A stretch of 22,066 bases of DNA from Cladosporium sp. IMV 00045 (taxonomy: Eukaryota > Ascomycota > Dothideomycetes > Cladosporiales > Cladosporiaceae), in assembly GCA_001931905.2 (NCBI GenBank), contig MSJI02000454.1, positions 1 through 22,066 on the forward strand, read 5' to 3'. Position 1 is the first letter of the stretch. Each line of letters opens with the position of its first letter. Position numbers and translations under genes: made by a program. Shown here one piece after another: positions 1-9,502 of the stretch. The notes under the pieces are model-generated. The model saw nothing but the letters and a program-made list of their open reading frames with translations, made no database searches and was not told the DNA's origin.

Positions 1-1339
1 CAACATCAACCTTCGCCTTCCGCTTCTTCACCAACCCACTAAGATCATTCGCCTGACTCGTCACCTCCCTCAACCTCTCTTGCTGCTCCGCCTTGCTCTC
101 GCCCAGCACCGCGCCCAAAACGCCACGCAGCGGGTCCGAACCGTCCAGAGCGCCCATGGGATCTCCAGCGGAAAGAGCGGCCGGGGCCGGGTTGCGCAGG
201 TCGACGAGGCGGTTTTTCATTTCGGCAACCATGGATTTCACGTCGGCGATGGTGCGCTTGGTCGCTTCGACGGAGGAGGAAGAGGAGAGGCTGGCTTCGT
301 CTTTCTGGATGCGCAGCTGGCAGGAGGCGATGGCTTTTTCCATTTCGGACGCGGCTTCGGAGCGCATTTCCTCGTTGACTTTGGGTTCTTCTTTCTCCTC
401 CTCCTTGGGCTTGGCCGCTTCGCTGCTGTTCTCCTCCTCGGCAGGCGCCGTGGGCAACGAGGCAAAGTCCAGCGCGATGGCGAGCTTGTAGTGCGCTTCG
501 GCGATCATGCCGCTCTCCTGCGGGAAGAGCTCGAGCTTGTACTTGAGCGTCTCCTTGGCGTCCGCCACGGCGTCGCCAAACTGCTCGTTCTCCAGCTTGA
601 TTTCGGCTTGCAGGTCGTGCGTGTCCGCCAGGCGCTCTTTGAGCTGGCGCGCTTCGGGCGTGGTCGAGTCGGAGGAGGGGAGGGAGGCGAGTTTGCGCGC
701 GAGGAGCACGCGCGCCACGTCTAGGATTTCGTACGCGATTGCGAAGTCGTCGTCTTCTTCTTCCTCTTCGCCGTCTTCGCCGTCTCCTTCCTCATCCTCG
801 TCTTCTGAGTCCGTCCAGTTCTCGTCGCCTGTGATTTGGAAGAAAGGTTTGTCCACGCCGACTTTTTGCTCGGCCTTCTTCCCGCCCTCTTTCTCCTCCA
901 CAGCGACGCCCACAACGTCTTCCGCCAGCTTCTGCTCTCCATCCTTGAGCGCGTCCGAGACCACGCCCTCACCTCTCGCAGCACCGGCGGCACTGCTCTC
1001 CGCCACGGGCGCGGTCTTCCTCTTCTTGCGCTTCGGCTCCTCTCCGCCGCCGGTGCCGGCCACTTTGCCGCCGAGAACGTCGCTCTTGCTGACGCCGACG
1101 TGGTAGAGGCAGCGGCCATATTGGTAGAGCAGGTCGGCATTCTCGGGAGACATTTCCCCGTTGATCAGGTCTTGCACTTCCGCTGCTTCGGAGTAGAACT
1201 CGGCGGCTGCGCTGTAGTTTTTGAGCGAGTATTGTTGCGTTGCGCTGGCTTTGAGGTGGGAGAGCTTGGTTTGTAGCTCGGAGGGGGAGGGGGTGCTGAT
1301 GTTGGGGTCCATGGTGGTGGATTCTGCGGTTTCGGCCAT
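1..1339 (-). CDS. NASP/Hif1/Sim3-family histone H3-H4 chaperone (SHNi-TPR), 3' end outside window
   Basis: One open frame runs from the ATG at 1339 to the window edge (446 codons, no stop reached, no intron needed). Residues about 27-82 form a first TPR-like helical pair (SLKNYSAAAEFYSEAAE). A basic nuclear localisation signal, KRKKRK, follows at about 103-108. A very acidic stretch lies at about 176-198, and further TPR helices at about 199-295 (AYEILDVARVLLARK; AEIKLENEQFGDAVADAKE; MIAEAHYKLAIAL). A charged helical tail follows, ending in a DPLRGVLGAVLGES-like segment and lysine-rich KKRKAKV. A TPR interrupted by an acidic block, plus this tail, is the known layout of NASP/Hif1/Sim3. These nuclear chaperones bind H3-H4 and feed histones to acetylation and chromatin assembly. 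The gene is divergent from DPB2 over 233 bp. The family call is firm; orthology to Hif1 or Sim3 specifically is inferred. Confidence 0.88.
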   Translation of the reverse strand, partial: MAETAESTTMDPNISTPSPSELQTKLSHLKASATQQYSLKNYSAAAEFYSEAAEVQDLINGEMSPENADLLYQYGRCLYHVGVSKSDVLGGKVAGTGGGEEPKRKKRKTAPVAESSAAGAARGEGVVSDALKDGEQKLAEDVVGVAVEEKEGGKKAEQKVGVDKPFFQITGDENWTDSEDEDEEGDGEDGEEEEEDDDFAIAYEILDVARVLLARKLASLPSSDSTTPEARQLKERLADTHDLQAEIKLENEQFGDAVADAKETLKYKLELFPQESGMIAEAHYKLAIALDFASLPTAPAEEENSSEAAKPKEEEKEEPKVNEEMRSEAASEMEKAIASCQLRIQKDEASLSSSSSVEATKRTIADVKSMVAEMKNRLVDLRNPAPAALSAGDPMGALDGSDPLRGVLGAVLGESKAEQQERLREVTSQANDLSGLVKKRKAKVDV

Positions 1340-1572
1340 TTTGGAGAAGTGTTTTGAGGGTTTGTAGGTTGGTGTTGTTTGGAAGATGCAGACGAGGAAA
1401 AGAGGACGAGTGATGTATCTTCGAAACGAACGCACAGACCCCATCGCGCTTTCCCACTTAACGCGTCTCGCGTCCGGTTTGCATGTGAAAGTGAACTTTC
1501 GACGTCAGTGAATGTGTACATACAACATATTTCCCGTGTAGTGCACACATCACTACAACTAGTCACAATACT
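1340..1572. promoter_or_regulatory. Bidirectional promoter between the NASP-like gene and DPB2
   Basis: This 233-bp gap separates two divergent start codons, so it must hold both promoters and both 5' leaders. It contains CACTTAACGCGT at 1455-1466 and TGCATGTGAAA at 1480-1490. Both words recur, each on the opposite relative layout, in the UBR7/MCM2 promoter. A second CGCG follows the MluI-type site at about 1469-1472. No clear TATA box was recognised. Shared cell-cycle control of both genes is inference. Confidence 0.7.
1461..1466. promoter_or_regulatory. MluI cell-cycle box (MCB), ACGCGT
   Basis: This is a palindromic ACGCGT, the known target of the MBF/Swi6-Mbp1-type G1/S transcription factor in fungi. 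It lies 107 bp upstream of the DPB2 ATG and 122 bp upstream of the chaperone ATG. Functional use is inferred from the S-phase role of both genes and from an identical 12-bp context in the MCM2 promoter. Confidence 0.55.
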
Positions 1573-3957
1573 ATGGACTCCTTCCAAAAACAGCCGGAAG
1601 GGAACATCTTCTCCTCATCGCCCGCCTTCGGCACGCCCGCACATCCCATCCTCCCAGCAGCAGCACAGCGACCATTAGCCCCGCCAGCCTTCAGACCAGC
1701 AGTCAATGCTCCCATTCTTCCCATACTACTGCCCGGCCCAACACTGCGACCACTCGCGTTCCGAGTCGTCAACAAGAAGCACGGTCTGACATTACACGGC
1801 ACGGCACTGCAAGCGCTCGCGACTTTCATCGGTAAACACTGCGGGTCGGGATGGAGGGAAGAAGGGACTGGCGAGAAGGTGATTGACGAAGCGGCGAAGT
1901 TGTGGAAAACTGAATCTGGACCTTTGATTTTCCAGGACTCGCCGCAGCTGCAGAGGATTTTAAAAACGCTCGAGGGATGCATGGTCGGCGGACGGGTTGG
2001 GACGATCAAATCGAAGAGCAGCGCGATTAGTAGACAGAACAGCTTCGCATTTGGAAGCGATTCACCAGCGGACGCCGCGAATGGCGAAAACAGCAGACCA
2101 GGCCTGGACGGACGGGGGAGCAGTTTCGGCCTCAGCAAGCTGAATGTCGACGAGGCGGAAGAAGAGGACGACGACGAAGACACTGTGAAAGACCCGCGAG
2201 CGTGGATCAAGACGATTTCCGCTTTCTCCCAACCGCGACTGACGTACGACGTCGACAAGAAGCACTTCCTGCCCACGAACGCAAAGGCTTCGTTCTTCGC
2301 TTCGCCGGCGGAAAAGACGGCCATCGCGCGAGATCGCTACAACGTCATCTATCAACGTCTGCTCAGGAATGAGGCATTCCAGGCGCCTTCGTACTCTGCT
2401 CGAAGACCGGATAGCACCGCCCAGCAGTTCTACAAAGTGACGCCGATTGCGAATCTGCTGGGTCGAGGAGGGAGCCAGCATTTACTGCTGGGAATGCTTG
2501 TCATTGCGCCGACGGGGACGCTCGCTCTGAATGATCCGACTGGGAGTATCACGCTTGATTTGCAGCATGCGCAGTCAATGCAGGGGAATGATAGCGCTTA
2601 CTTTTGCCCTGGAATGGTCATTCTCGTGGAGGGACAGTACGAAGAAGATTGGGCTGGGGCGGGATCTAGTGGTCTTGGAAACACGGGTGGTGTTGGAGGG
2701 TCGATCGGTGGCAGGTTCTTGGGCTTTAACATCAGTGGTCCACCTTCAGAGAAGCGGAATGTCAGTCTGGGAATCGACCTTAAGCCCGGCGATCTGGGAG
2801 GTGGGTTTGGCTGGACGGACTTCTTGGGTTTGGGGTCTGAGCGAGCTGTTGGCCAGCGAATGAGGAGGCTAGAGCAGAGATTGCTTGCACCTGATAGCCC
2901 GCACGCCAGCAGTGAGACGAGACGGAAGATGGTGGTGTTGGGTGAAGTGACACTCGATCAACCATCCACGTTAGCCGGTCTGCGGCAGGTCTTGCAGCAC
3001 TATTCCGCCAACGACGCCGAACCTCCCATGACCTTCGTGCTCATCGGCAACTTCACATCCAACGCTGCAATGGCCAACGCAGGCACCGGCAGCATTGAAT
3101 ACAAGGAGCTTTTCAACGAGCTGGCCTCGGTACTATCAGACTTCCTCCCCCTCCTCCGTACAAGTACATGGATCTTCGTCCCCGGGGACAACGACCCATG
3201 GGCCTCTTCCTTCTCCGCCGGCGCATCTACTCTCGTGCCTCGGGAGGGCATCCCGGATATTTTCACCTCGCGCATCAAACGCGCCTTCGCCAACGCAAAG
3301 ACTGAGCTGGGCGCCCCACCCGCATCAAAAGACTCCACAGACGGCGAAGCAATCTGGACAACCAACCCAGCTCGCCTCAGCCTGTTCGGCCCCGCGCATG
3401 AAGTGGCAATCTTCCGCGACGACATCTCCTCCCGCTTCCGCCGCAATGCCATCCGCATCGGCCAAGCAACGAACCAGCGAACGCCTCAAGAGAACGGAGC
3501 TGGCAGCGGCTCACAGCAACAAAGCCAAATCGACGACGATCAAGCCATGTCCGGCGCGCTGTCAACAACAGAGACCGACCCTCAAGCAGCGGCAGAACCA
3601 GACGCACAAATGCCCGACCTCCCGCCCCCGCCCCAGAGCACAAGCGACGACCACGCCACCGCGCAAGCGAAGAAACTCATCCTCTCCCTCCTACCTCAAT
3701 CGACTCTGTCGCCTTTCCCAGCCTCCATCAGACCAACGCATTGGTCGCACAACTCCGCTCTCTCGCTCTATCCTCTACCTCACGCGCTGGTATTGGCAGA
3801 TGCAGAGGCGGAACCTTTCGCGTTGACGTTTGAGGGTTGTCATGTGATCAACCCCGGGAGTTTGGTTAGTGGTGGAGGGAGGAGGAAGAGGGTGAGGTGG
3901 GCGGAGTATGATTGTTGGACGAAGAGGGGTTTGGTCAGAGAGGATTTTGTTGGATGA
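1573..3957 (+). CDS. DPB2: DNA polymerase epsilon subunit B (Dpb2), essential non-catalytic subunit
   Basis: This is a single-exon 794-residue protein, a usual length for fungal Dpb2. Residues about 45-140 hold the N-terminal helical domain (FRVVNKKHGLTLHGTALQAL), which in the family contacts GINS. An acidic spacer EEEDDDED follows near 200. An OB-fold region starts near 287 (YKVTPIANLLGRGG). The inactivated calcineurin-like phosphoesterase domain starts near 453 (MVVLGEVTLDQPSTLAGL). It includes FVPGDNDPW near 535, LFGPAHEVAIFRDDI near 605 and HVINPGSL near 757. In the family this subunit links the leading-strand polymerase to the CMG helicase and is needed to start replication. Residues about 635-690 are a Q/P/D-rich insertion of low complexity. 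The start is chosen because it is the first ATG and gives the expected N-terminus. The long open frame on the opposite strand (1563-2324) is a shadow. Confidence 0.93.
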   Translation: MDSFQKQPEGNIFSSSPAFGTPAHPILPAAAQRPLAPPAFRPAVNAPILPILLPGPTLRPLAFRVVNKKHGLTLHGTALQALATFIGKHCGSGWREEGTGEKVIDEAAKLWKTESGPLIFQDSPQLQRILKTLEGCMVGGRVGTIKSKSSAISRQNSFAFGSDSPADAANGENSRPGLDGRGSSFGLSKLNVDEAEEEDDDEDTVKDPRAWIKTISAFSQPRLTYDVDKKHFLPTNAKASFFASPAEKTAIARDRYNVIYQRLLRNEAFQAPSYSARRPDSTAQQFYKVTPIANLLGRGGSQHLLLGMLVIAPTGTLALNDPTGSITLDLQHAQSMQGNDSAYFCPGMVILVEGQYEEDWAGAGSSGLGNTGGVGGSIGGRFLGFNISGPPSEKRNVSLGIDLKPGDLGGGFGWTDFLGLGSERAVGQRMRRLEQRLLAPDSPHASSETRRKMVVLGEVTLDQPSTLAGLRQVLQHYSANDAEPPMTFVLIGNFTSNAAMANAGTGSIEYKELFNELASVLSDFLPLLRTSTWIFVPGDNDPWASSFSAGASTLVPREGIPDIFTSRIKRAFANAKTELGAPPASKDSTDGEAIWTTNPARLSLFGPAHEVAIFRDDISSRFRRNAIRIGQATNQRTPQENGAGSGSQQQSQIDDDQAMSGALSTTETDPQAAAEPDAQMPDLPPPPQSTSDDHATAQAKKLILSLLPQSTLSPFPASIRPTHWSHNSALSLYPLPHALVLADAEAEPFALTFEGCHVINPGSLVSGGGRRKRVRWAEYDCWTKRGLVREDFVG

Positions 3958-5238
3958 GCATGTAAATAATGTACCTGTAGATGCATATAGATGGTCACGA
4001 TAGGGGGTAAATCTAATGACAGTTACTACTGAGTGATATCGTTCTGTCTCGGGACTCATGGATGGACGTCGAATGATCGATACACTTCGTATGAATTCAC
4101 ATGTCAATGGTTTGATCGATCGAAGGGCATCGGATTTCTGGAGTATTGTATGCCTTAAATTGTGATGCCTCAACGATTCGATTCGATCACGTGCAGCAGC
4201 TCCATCGAGTCGATTCCAATTTATACCTCAGGTGACATGTGACTCAACATACGTGAAGTGATGAATCAACCGACTCTCGTCACAAGCCAACCACGCCATC
4301 CACCAGGCAGAAACAGCAGGGTGTCCCAAAACAGCCTAGTCAGCCAGGCAACAGCGCGGCCCGCACCTCCCAACGCCAAGCCCGCAGCAAGTTTAAATTC
4401 GCGCCGGATCTCGCGCTCTTCATTCCCAAAACCATCCCAGTGCAAGGGCATTACGCATATCAGTGAGGATTCGTCCGAGATTGCGTTTTTGCTAGTTGAA
4501 AACTATCAACTGACTGCTCCTGTTGGTCTTCGGATCGGCAGGGAATTTTTGGCAATAACATATCTTGATTTCACATCACCTTTTCATCAGATTGCTTTGC
4601 GCTCGCTCGCCTGCAGTGGGCGAGGGTCTGGAGAAGAGATGTACCTGTAGATCAGGTCTGTCGGTTATGTGTAGGAGCATGTTTGCGCAAGGCATTGATG
4701 TGAAATTACTCGAATGTATGTACCTTGATGCCCTTCTCACGATGCCGATGCTCTCGTTGCTAGTGCAGTTGCTGACGGACGCTCGCAGCCAGGACCTGTC
4801 TGGAGCCGTGTCGACGGTAGATCGCGTACGTGCGTGATGGCTCTTGTGCCCAGCGATGATTTCTACAAAAGGCGCAAGGGCGTAGGCAAGAGCTCCTCAG
4901 TAATCGATGCGCTGATGGTAAGCGCTCTAGCAATACTGACTTCACTCTTTTCGGAAGGCGAAACAACTTGATGTCAGTGACTGACTACCAACAATGCAAG
5001 ATCATATGTATTCACTGCATAATACATCGCTACAACAGTAAATCTCCCACTCCTAGCTCCTCGCTCTCACGTGCGCATTACATCGGCCAACTGCAGGCAC
5101 GACCGGCTTGCTGCAGGCTGAAACGATTTCACATCAACTCACAAACAATTCTGACTCCAAGACACAACCAAACGAGCACATCCAACAAGGTCTCTAACAG
5201 CAAGCGCGGTCCTGGATAAAGCTCCACCTGCACGCGCA
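3958..5238. other. Intergenic region, no supported gene
   Basis: The region holds the DPB2 3' flank and the 5' flank of the gene at 5239. Stop codons are frequent in most frames. Two open frames were considered. One is a 130-codon frame on + at 4258-4650 with no recognisable domain. The other is a 61-codon frame on - at 4266-4451 whose product is basic and then hydrophobic (see findings). A frame on + at 4968-5219 ends 19 bp before the next gene and could at most be an upstream ORF. No repeat or RNA gene was recognised. Confidence 0.5.
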
Positions 5239-6195
5239 ATGTCGGAAAGCCCTTCTAGCAGTGGTGGCGACGCTCCGCCTGACGACGTCGTTATGGAGGA
5301 CATGACAGGTCTCGCGCAGTCACTGCTTCAAGATCTAGATCGTGAAAAGCCAAAGTCTGATGCGCAAGGTGAGGATGACGACGTATCGAGCGCAAGGCCT
5401 GAAGTCGCTCAGCTACAGCCGAATAGTACAATCTCAACACACCCAACACACACCACAGAGGATGCGCAGCCGGATGATGACTTCGACGTTGATATCGCTA
5501 CCGACACCGATACTGAGTCTGAGTCTGACTCAGATCAATACCTCAGACCCGAGCTCTTCGCCTCCCATTTCATCGGACAAGAAGCCGAACTCCAAGCCTT
5601 AGAAGCCCCAATATCCCTGATGCGAAAACACCCCAGATATCGTGACGGCATCTTCGCCGCCTACATGCAATACACAACCTTCACCGTGACCATTTGGGTA
5701 AACTTCGACGCAGCGGAGCAAGTCTTCTTCAGCGGTAAGCGCGCCGAAGCCTGTGGCAAACTCCGCCTGCCCTTTGGCAAACGCGAAGAACTCGCGGCCT
5801 CGGATCCGGACGTCCTCACCTTCCACCGTGTGCGCTTCTACGTAAGCACGCCCTTCCGTCGCCTAGCTCACCTCGATCTCGACGTCGTGGAGCAGGAGGA
5901 CGACCGCCCGGAACTGCGGGTTAAAGGTGAGATGCTGATGGAACTCGCGACGCTGCGTGCTTTCCTCGTCGGAGTGGCTAAAGTGATCGCGGCGTGCAAT
6001 TTGAAGGAAGGGGTTGAAGCTCTCACATTCAGGGACCTGGAGACATTCGCGAGTTGGTTGTGCCGTAATTCGCCCGCCACGGTGGGTTCCGAGTGGGAGC
6101 AGCCTGCGTATGGCGGAGGCGAGTGGGCGGGTATCGAGGAGCCGGAACCCGAGCCGGTGCTCATGACAACTTCGAGGTGGTTTGCTGGAGGCTGA
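5239..6195 (+). CDS. Uncharacterised acidic fungal protein, 318 aa
   Basis: A single open frame starts from an ATG preceded by cgcgca. I do not recognise the family. Residues 1-105 are polar and acidic with Ser/Asp/Glu runs (TDTDTESESDSDQ), so probably disordered. Residues about 108-290 look like a folded domain with alternating helix and strand, for example FASHFIGQEAELQALEAP, GIFAAYMQYTTFTVTIWVNF, VLTFHRVRFYVSTPFRRL and MLMELATLRAFLVGVAKVI. The tail has a PEPEP stretch and ends with a short basic or aromatic end. There is no signal peptide and no clear membrane helix, so a nuclear or cytosolic protein is likely. It is convergent with the MYST acetyltransferase gene (217 bp between stop codons). 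The even reading frame and globular composition argue for a real gene; function is unknown. Confidence 0.7.
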   Translation: MSESPSSSGGDAPPDDVVMEDMTGLAQSLLQDLDREKPKSDAQGEDDDVSSARPEVAQLQPNSTISTHPTHTTEDAQPDDDFDVDIATDTDTESESDSDQYLRPELFASHFIGQEAELQALEAPISLMRKHPRYRDGIFAAYMQYTTFTVTIWVNFDAAEQVFFSGKRAEACGKLRLPFGKREELAASDPDVLTFHRVRFYVSTPFRRLAHLDLDVVEQEDDRPELRVKGEMLMELATLRAFLVGVAKVIAACNLKEGVEALTFRDLETFASWLCRNSPATVGSEWEQPAYGGGEWAGIEEPEPEPVLMTTSRWFAGG

Positions 6196-6412
6196 GACTG
6201 ATAAGTCGGTCGGCATCGCTGACACGGATTTGGGTACTCACTCAAGCACGATGGATGTTATTGGAAATGTTGTTAGAAGGCATGACATGCACTGTGGCGG
6301 ATCGTGTGTCTCTATCAATGGTAAAGAAAACCGCTTTGTATTCCGCACTGAATGGGGTATCATAAGATCAAATAAAACCACAACCAAACTCCAAATCTTT
6401 CAAAAAATTCAC
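6196..6412. other. Convergent 3' intergenic gap
   Basis: This 217-bp gap lies between two convergent stop codons and must hold both 3' ends. A strong donor-like GTGAGT overlaps the MYST stop codon. An acceptor-like cattcag lies 69 nt further on the minus strand (see findings). Nothing else was recognised. Confidence 0.5.
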
Positions 6413-7599
6413 TCACGCACCAGCCACTGCATCTTCACTCTCCTCGCTCTCATCAACCTCACTCAACTCTTCACTTTCTTCCTCCTCTTCCACAAAAGCC
6501 TCTACATCCACAACCGGCACCAATGCAACCTTATACTTCTCCGCCCACTCCCTAACCCTAGCCTTATTCACCACCAGACTGCCACTCCCAGTCTTTCGCG
6601 CTTCCAAACACCCCATCTCCTGTAGCGCGACAACGACATCCTCAGGCATAATCCACGTCGCATCGCTGATACTCTTCACACTGACCGTCTTCTTCCCCGG
6701 CGCTTCCACAATAAACCGCGCAACTTCCCGACACCAGTACGCCACATAGCCTTTCAAACCTCTAGCGCTCAGGGGCTTCTCCGGCCCTCCGAAGCGCCCT
6801 TCACGGCGCCCGAGGACGTACGAGGCTCCGATGAGGAGTTGTCCGAGACCTCTGCGCTGCCAGGGCGGGAAGACGAGGATGCAAGCTAGGTTGTTGTTGT
6901 CCCAGCTCATTTTCTCTTTGCTGTAGAAGCCGACGACTTGGGGCGGTGAGGGGGCTGGTGGTGCTTCGTCGCCGTTTGTGCTGGGTTGTTGGTCTTGTGG
7001 CGGATGGTGGATCAAGAGGTAGTAGAGGAAGGAGGAGACGTCGAAGAAGACGGACTTGGTGTCGAGGAAGAGTTTGGCGAAGAGGGAGAGGTTTTGCGCG
7101 TAGAGCTGGTTTGTGGAAAAGGTCGGGTCAATTGAGTGTTCTTTGGCAGTGTAAGATAGAGGAAACGAACCTTATGCGCATCTCCGTCGATCTTGCGGAT
7201 CGAATATTCATCCTTCTCATACACCACGTCTCCGATGAGCGGCTCATCTGCTGCGGAACATAATTTCTACAAAACCCGCAAACCAGTCAGCCTGGGAAAT
7301 CTCAAAAACCCCAATCGATTGTTCAGCAAAACCATCCAAAGGAAGAAACTCCAACTCACACAATGCGCCGCATACTTCATAATCTCATGCGAATACCTGA
7401 AGCAGACCCTGCACACATACAGCCATTGCGCCCTGCGCCCTCCGACCAAGTCTTCCGGGTAGAACGAAGGGTACTCGGGCGTGATCCGTAGATTTCCCAG
7501 CACCACGTTGTCGACGTTCTGCGGGCCATGCATGGGTTTGCGCGCGGGCGTGCGGTGTTGCGGGGAGGCGATGGCGGGTGGAAGGGGTAGGGTGGCCAT
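6413..7599 (-). CDS. MYST-family histone acetyltransferase, Sas2-like, three exons
   Basis: The proposed exons are 7599-7360, 7266-7171 and 7105-6413, giving 342 residues. Both introns (93 and 65 nt) are phase 0, with donors GTGAGT and GTTCGT and acceptors tgtag and accag. The joined protein shows the complete MYST core. A C2HC finger (C63, C66, H79, C83) is built across intron 1. The NLSLFAKLFLDTKS segment carries the lysine that is autoacetylated in this family (K123). FYSKEK is followed by catalytic C187. The acetyl-CoA loop is QRRGLG at 195-200, and the general base is E221 in GGPEKPLS. The family transfers acetyl from acetyl-CoA to histone lysines; Sas2 acts on H4K16. Short size and the absence of a chromodomain favour Sas2 over Esa1, but this is inferred. 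Residues 147-168 are a Pro-rich insertion, and the C-terminus is a Glu/Ser acidic tail. Confidence 0.85.
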
Positions 7600-8293
7600 T
7601 TTCGTGGTATTTTTCCTATTTGGTCTTGGATGCTTATGGGGAAATTAGGAGGTAGAATGGACTACATTGTTGCGTGGACGTGGGTTGTGGTTGGAAGATG
7701 CGTTCAGGCGCGTTGCGCGCGTTTGGAGGTGCGGTCTGGGGTTGGAAGTGGTTTTTTGGTTTGAGGGCTGAACTTTGAGAGCTTGACTTCACTTCTCTTT
7801 TACGATGCATCATGTATTTCTCGTTGTATGACAGCGCTCTTTCTATGGAGACTCTCTGGACTCACACACATATCCATCACTGCGGTTTCATCGGAAGAGT
7901 AGCGTTTGCTGAAATCGCCGATAACCCTGTCGATGCAGTCTTCGGCATCATGCAGTTACCCACCCCTCTCATTTTATAAGCAAAGTCGTATATCCTGAAA
8001 ACGCTAAGAGGGAGGGGTCGAGCACTTAATGTCTGAGACATGTGCTTGTATGCAAATTTCGTCAGCTCTGTGGTTAATCACGTACTAAATCGCTCCAGAG
8101 AGGCTTAAGAAATAAGCTGAGTATCTCTTCGACCGGAGCAACGTTGTATGATGGTACCCTCAATTCCAGATCTAAGTACTCGTGCTGACACCTTTGAGAG
8201 AAGTATTTCTGTACTATTCAATTTTCATTACTTCAACTGCGAATCACCTTTCGAATAACCACCAATACTTTCCATCTGTCTCAAATCACAATA
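7600..8293. other. Intergenic region between the MYST promoter and the BTB gene 3' end
   Basis: This 694-bp stretch contains the 5' flank of the MYST gene (transcribed leftwards) and the 3' flank of the BTB gene. No open frame of note, no repeat and no RNA gene is visible. It becomes AT-richer towards 8200-8290. Confidence 0.5.
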
Positions 8294-9331
8294 TCACTTC
8301 TTGCGGCGCTCACTCTCCAATGGCTCGCCACCACGCTTGAACCCAGTACTCGTGCCCTCGGCAGTCAATGCAAGTACGGCACGCATGAGCCCAGGGTTCT
8401 CGAAAAGATGCTTCTCTGCAGCCTCGTTGCTCACAACTGATTTGAGGACTTTGACGACAGCTTTGACGGCGGCAGATGCCGCTTCGTTGATGGTGTTGTT
8501 CTCGGCTGTGAGTCTGTTTTTGATGCAGTACATCATGGAGGCTGTGTATGCGATCGCTTCGGGGAACGACTTGTACAGCTGCAGCTTGGTGACAAGCACA
8601 TTGCCAGCCTGAGCCGCAAGATCGCTCAGACCCCACTGTCAAGTCAATGTCAGCGATATTCGTCATAATAGTGCGGCGATTAGGTAGACTTACGAGCTCC
8701 GAAGCCGAGATGAGCTCCACAACGCTGCAAAGGTCCTTGCTTGCAGCTTCGTGAGTAGCGACTGGGCCGGTTCCAAAGCCTTGTGCGCTTTGAGCAGGGG
8801 CTAGGCCTAGGTTCGGTTTGGCGGGCAGCAGAATCGGGACCTCGGTGGCGTAGAGGTGGCAGAACATGGAGTTGACAGCTTCCGGCGCGATGGTGATCTG
8901 GATGCGAGCGCCTTGGGTCTAAAGATACGTGAGTTAGCAGTGTGCCAGCTGCAGAAACGGAGAAAGAGTGGGTTGGTCTTCGATCGTACCTGGAATGCGT
9001 CTTCGAGCCAGGCAGACGCTGGGAGAACGATGTTCTTGTGGACCTTGAAGGTCGCTTTTCCGGTGACGACGGTCAGATCTGAGTACTTTCCGGACTCGTA
9101 CAGGTTCTTCAGCACGGACTCGGCGCGCTGGGAGGTGGTATGCGGGCGTTGCGTCTCAGTGGGACGCTGGAACAGAGCAGCAGTTGGCTGCTGCGCGCCT
9201 GGGAGCTTGACCTTGATGCCTCCCGGGGAGACGGTCGGCGGGGGAAGGACCTGGGCGAAGACCTTCGGCGACGAGGACGTGCGGCCGAAGGCGGATGCCT
9301 GTTGGGAGCTGTTACCACTGTTGTTAGCCAT
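8294..9331 (-). CDS. BTB/POZ domain protein, three exons, 302 aa
   Basis: The proposed exons are 9331-8990, 8918-8694 and 8635-8294. The introns (71 and 58 nt) have donors GTACGA and GTAAGT and acceptors tttag and gacag; all joins are phase 0. Residues 1-70 are Ser/Pro/Gln-rich and probably disordered. Residues about 82-150 read as a BTB fold: GKYSDLTVVTGKATFKVHKN, then VLPASAWLEDAF, continued in exon 2 by RIQITIAPEAVNSMFCHLY. This matches the usual pattern of YSDLT..F.VHK followed by an acidic strand and a helix. The C-terminal part is helical (WGLSDLAAQAGN, AASAAVKAVVKVLKSVV) and ends in a basic RRKK. In fungi such single-BTB proteins mediate dimer or cullin contacts; the partner here is unknown. 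The 88-bp array begins about 170 bp upstream of its start. Confidence 0.8.
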
Positions 9332-9502
9332 TATTAGAGCGTAAAATAATGATTCAAGTGCGCAGGTAGTGGTAGCGGCGTGGTGTCGTGGAAGAGGGAG
9401 AAAGCGGCGTGGGAGAAGTTATTTATTGATTCCTCGCGGCCGCCAAGAGAGGGAAGGAACGACGTGGTCGCTCTTTCCATGTGAGTATTCACAAGCTCTT
9501 CT
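9332..9502. promoter_or_regulatory. Proximal promoter of the BTB gene
   Basis: This 171-bp segment lies between the BTB start codon (9331) and the first recognisable unit of the 88-bp array. A NotI-like gcggccgc lies at about 9436. Just inside the array, CATGTGAAAGT at 9508-9518 matches exactly a word in the NASP/DPB2 promoter (1482-1492). No TATA box was recognised. Confidence 0.4.

Noticed and set aside
80..724. 214-codon open frame on + opposite the NASP-like gene
   Set aside because: Composition (Gly/Phe/Leu/Arg runs) is what the complement of an acidic, Ala/Glu/Lys-rich gene gives. The minus frame has clear family features.
1563..2324. 253-codon open frame on - inside DPB2
   Set aside because: It lies wholly antisense to a strong coding frame and shows no domain of its own.
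4968..5219. 83-codon frame just upstream of the gene at 5239
   Set aside because: No protein-like features; at best a long upstream ORF in the leader, which cannot be judged without a transcript start.
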